Assembly (NCBI RefSeq): GCF_016107285.1
Contig: NZ_RCVQ01000001.1
Span: 1-64,000 of the forward strand
Length of the DNA: 64,000 bases
Origin: Roseomonas sp. KE0001
Lineage (GTDB): Bacteria; Pseudomonadota; Alphaproteobacteria; Acetobacterales; Acetobacteraceae
Direction: 5' to 3'
Shown: positions 63,394 through 64,000 of the stretch, piece by piece
Numbering within the stretch: the stretch's first letter is position 1
How the letters are laid out: each line of letters opens with the position of its first letter
Program-made: the position numbers and the translations under genes
The notes under the pieces: model-generated
The model's database searches: none
What the model was told of the DNA's origin: nothing
Seen by the model: the letters and a program-made list of their open reading frames with translations, nothing else

Positions 63394-64000
63394 GCGTGCT
63401 GCTCTCGGCCCAGGGGCTGAAGCTCGCCTTCGGCGGGGTGAAGGCGGCCGACGGCATCGATCTCGACGTGATGGAGGGCGAGTTCCTCGCCATCATCGGC
63501 CCGAACGGCGCCGGCAAGACCACCTTCATCAACATGACCACCGGCTACCTGAAGCCGCAGGCGGGCCGCATCACCTATCGCGGGCAGAGCCTGCTCGGGC
63601 TGTCGCCGCGCCGGATCGTCGATCTCGGCGTGGCGCGCTCCTTCCAGCTTCCGCAGCTCTTCACCGAGCACACGGTGCTCGAGAACGTGGCGCTGGCGAT
63701 CGCCGCGCGGGAGGGCGTCTGGTCGCCCTTCGCGCCGCTGCTGCGCCCGGCCTTCCGCCGTGAGGCAGAGGAGGTGCTGGCGCGGTTCGGCCTGGAGGCG
63801 CTGGCGGAGCGGCGTGGCGACGCGCTGAACGAGGGCGCCCGCAAGCTGGCCGACATCGCCATGGCGGTGGCGCTGCGCCCGCGCCTGCTGCTGATGGACG
63901 AGCCGACCAGCGGTGTCGCCGCCGCCGACAAGATGGGCGTGGTGGAGACGCTGGTGCGGGTGCTGCGCGAGGCGAAGGTGACCGCCGTCTTCGTCGAGCA
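63390..64000 (+). CDS. livG: ABC ATP-binding protein LivG, truncated by window edge
   Basis: The first 203 residues are visible. Walker A is IIGPNGAGKTTF, the Q-loop segment ARSFQLPQLFTEHTVLENVA and Walker B LLLMDEPTSG. The ABC signature reads LNEGARKLADIAMAVA in place of the usual LSxGQ, a variant found in some amide/urea-type Liv systems. The end of the gene and probably livF lie beyond 64000. Confidence 0.92.
   Translation, partial: MSVLLSAQGLKLAFGGVKAADGIDLDVMEGEFLAIIGPNGAGKTTFINMTTGYLKPQAGRITYRGQSLLGLSPRRIVDLGVARSFQLPQLFTEHTVLENVALAIAAREGVWSPFAPLLRPAFRREAEEVLARFGLEALAERRGDALNEGARKLADIAMAVALRPRLLLMDEPTSGVAAADKMGVVETLVRVLREAKVTAVFVE

Overview
The window is about 70% GC with strongly GC-biased third codon positions. 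Its gene content (trpL-trpE(G) fusion with a WWW leader, leuCDB, an ffh-rpsP-rimM-trmD-rplS block, Bpt leucyltransferase, a GAAC-N7-GAAC LexA box and many Tat-exported binding proteins) points to an alphaproteobacterium. An Acetobacteraceae/Roseomonas-like organism fits best. This is inferred from family resemblance; no database search was possible.

Layout. (1) 1-4657 is the right end of an integrative element. It carries a duplicated gene family with hairpins, a two-gene STAS/GHKL-ATPase module of visibly lower GC, a tyrosine integrase on the minus strand and, at 4611-4657, the 3' half of a tRNA-Lys(CTT) gene acting as the attachment site. The intact tRNA should lie left of the window. (2) 4658-6848 is a sparsely coding junction with small membrane proteins, a cluster of DnaA-box-like sites and a perfect LexA box. 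(3) 6849-17411 holds a DASS transporter with an LDH-like dehydrogenase, an MFS exporter, an unusual SDR, YraN, a membrane-anchored penicillin acylase, Bpt, MsrB and a peptide-type binding protein. (4) 17617-24054 holds a trp attenuator with fused anthranilate synthase, a tandem DUF1428 protein behind a palindromic operator, a serine hydrolase and a second binding protein. (5) 24257-31329 is a conserved block: SRP, S16, RimM, TrmD, L19, then leuC-leuD-leuB, then tRNA-Arg(ACG). (6) 31340-31910 holds wreckage of a second integrase-bearing element next to the tRNA-Arg.

(7) 31961-44842 looks like one catabolic island: two binding proteins, two class III aminotransferases, a fused alpha/beta E1 dehydrogenase, a penicillin acylase without a visible signal peptide, an amidase and a GntR/FCD regulator. 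A TGATATATC motif recurs at three of its promoters, two copies sharing an identical 13-mer, so the regulator probably controls the island. A plausible scheme is binding of an amide or N-acylated compound, hydrolysis by the acylase and amidase, transamination of the amine, and oxidative decarboxylation of the keto acid. No permease lies in the island. (8) 44995-52006 holds SelO, an AI-2E family permease and a hybrid histidine kinase with a CheY-like partner. (9) 52112-56430 is a complete Fe(3+)-type ABC importer. (10) 56507-59970 holds a small ORF, a metallophosphoesterase, a 2-hydroxyacid dehydrogenase and a phospholipase D-like enzyme. (11) 60154-64000 is a branched-chain amino acid type ABC importer operon cut by the window edge.

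The most promising under-described features are the STAS-GHKL/STAS-like module on the element, the paired hairpins that keep self-complementarity while changing sequence, and the TGATATATC-controlled amide island.
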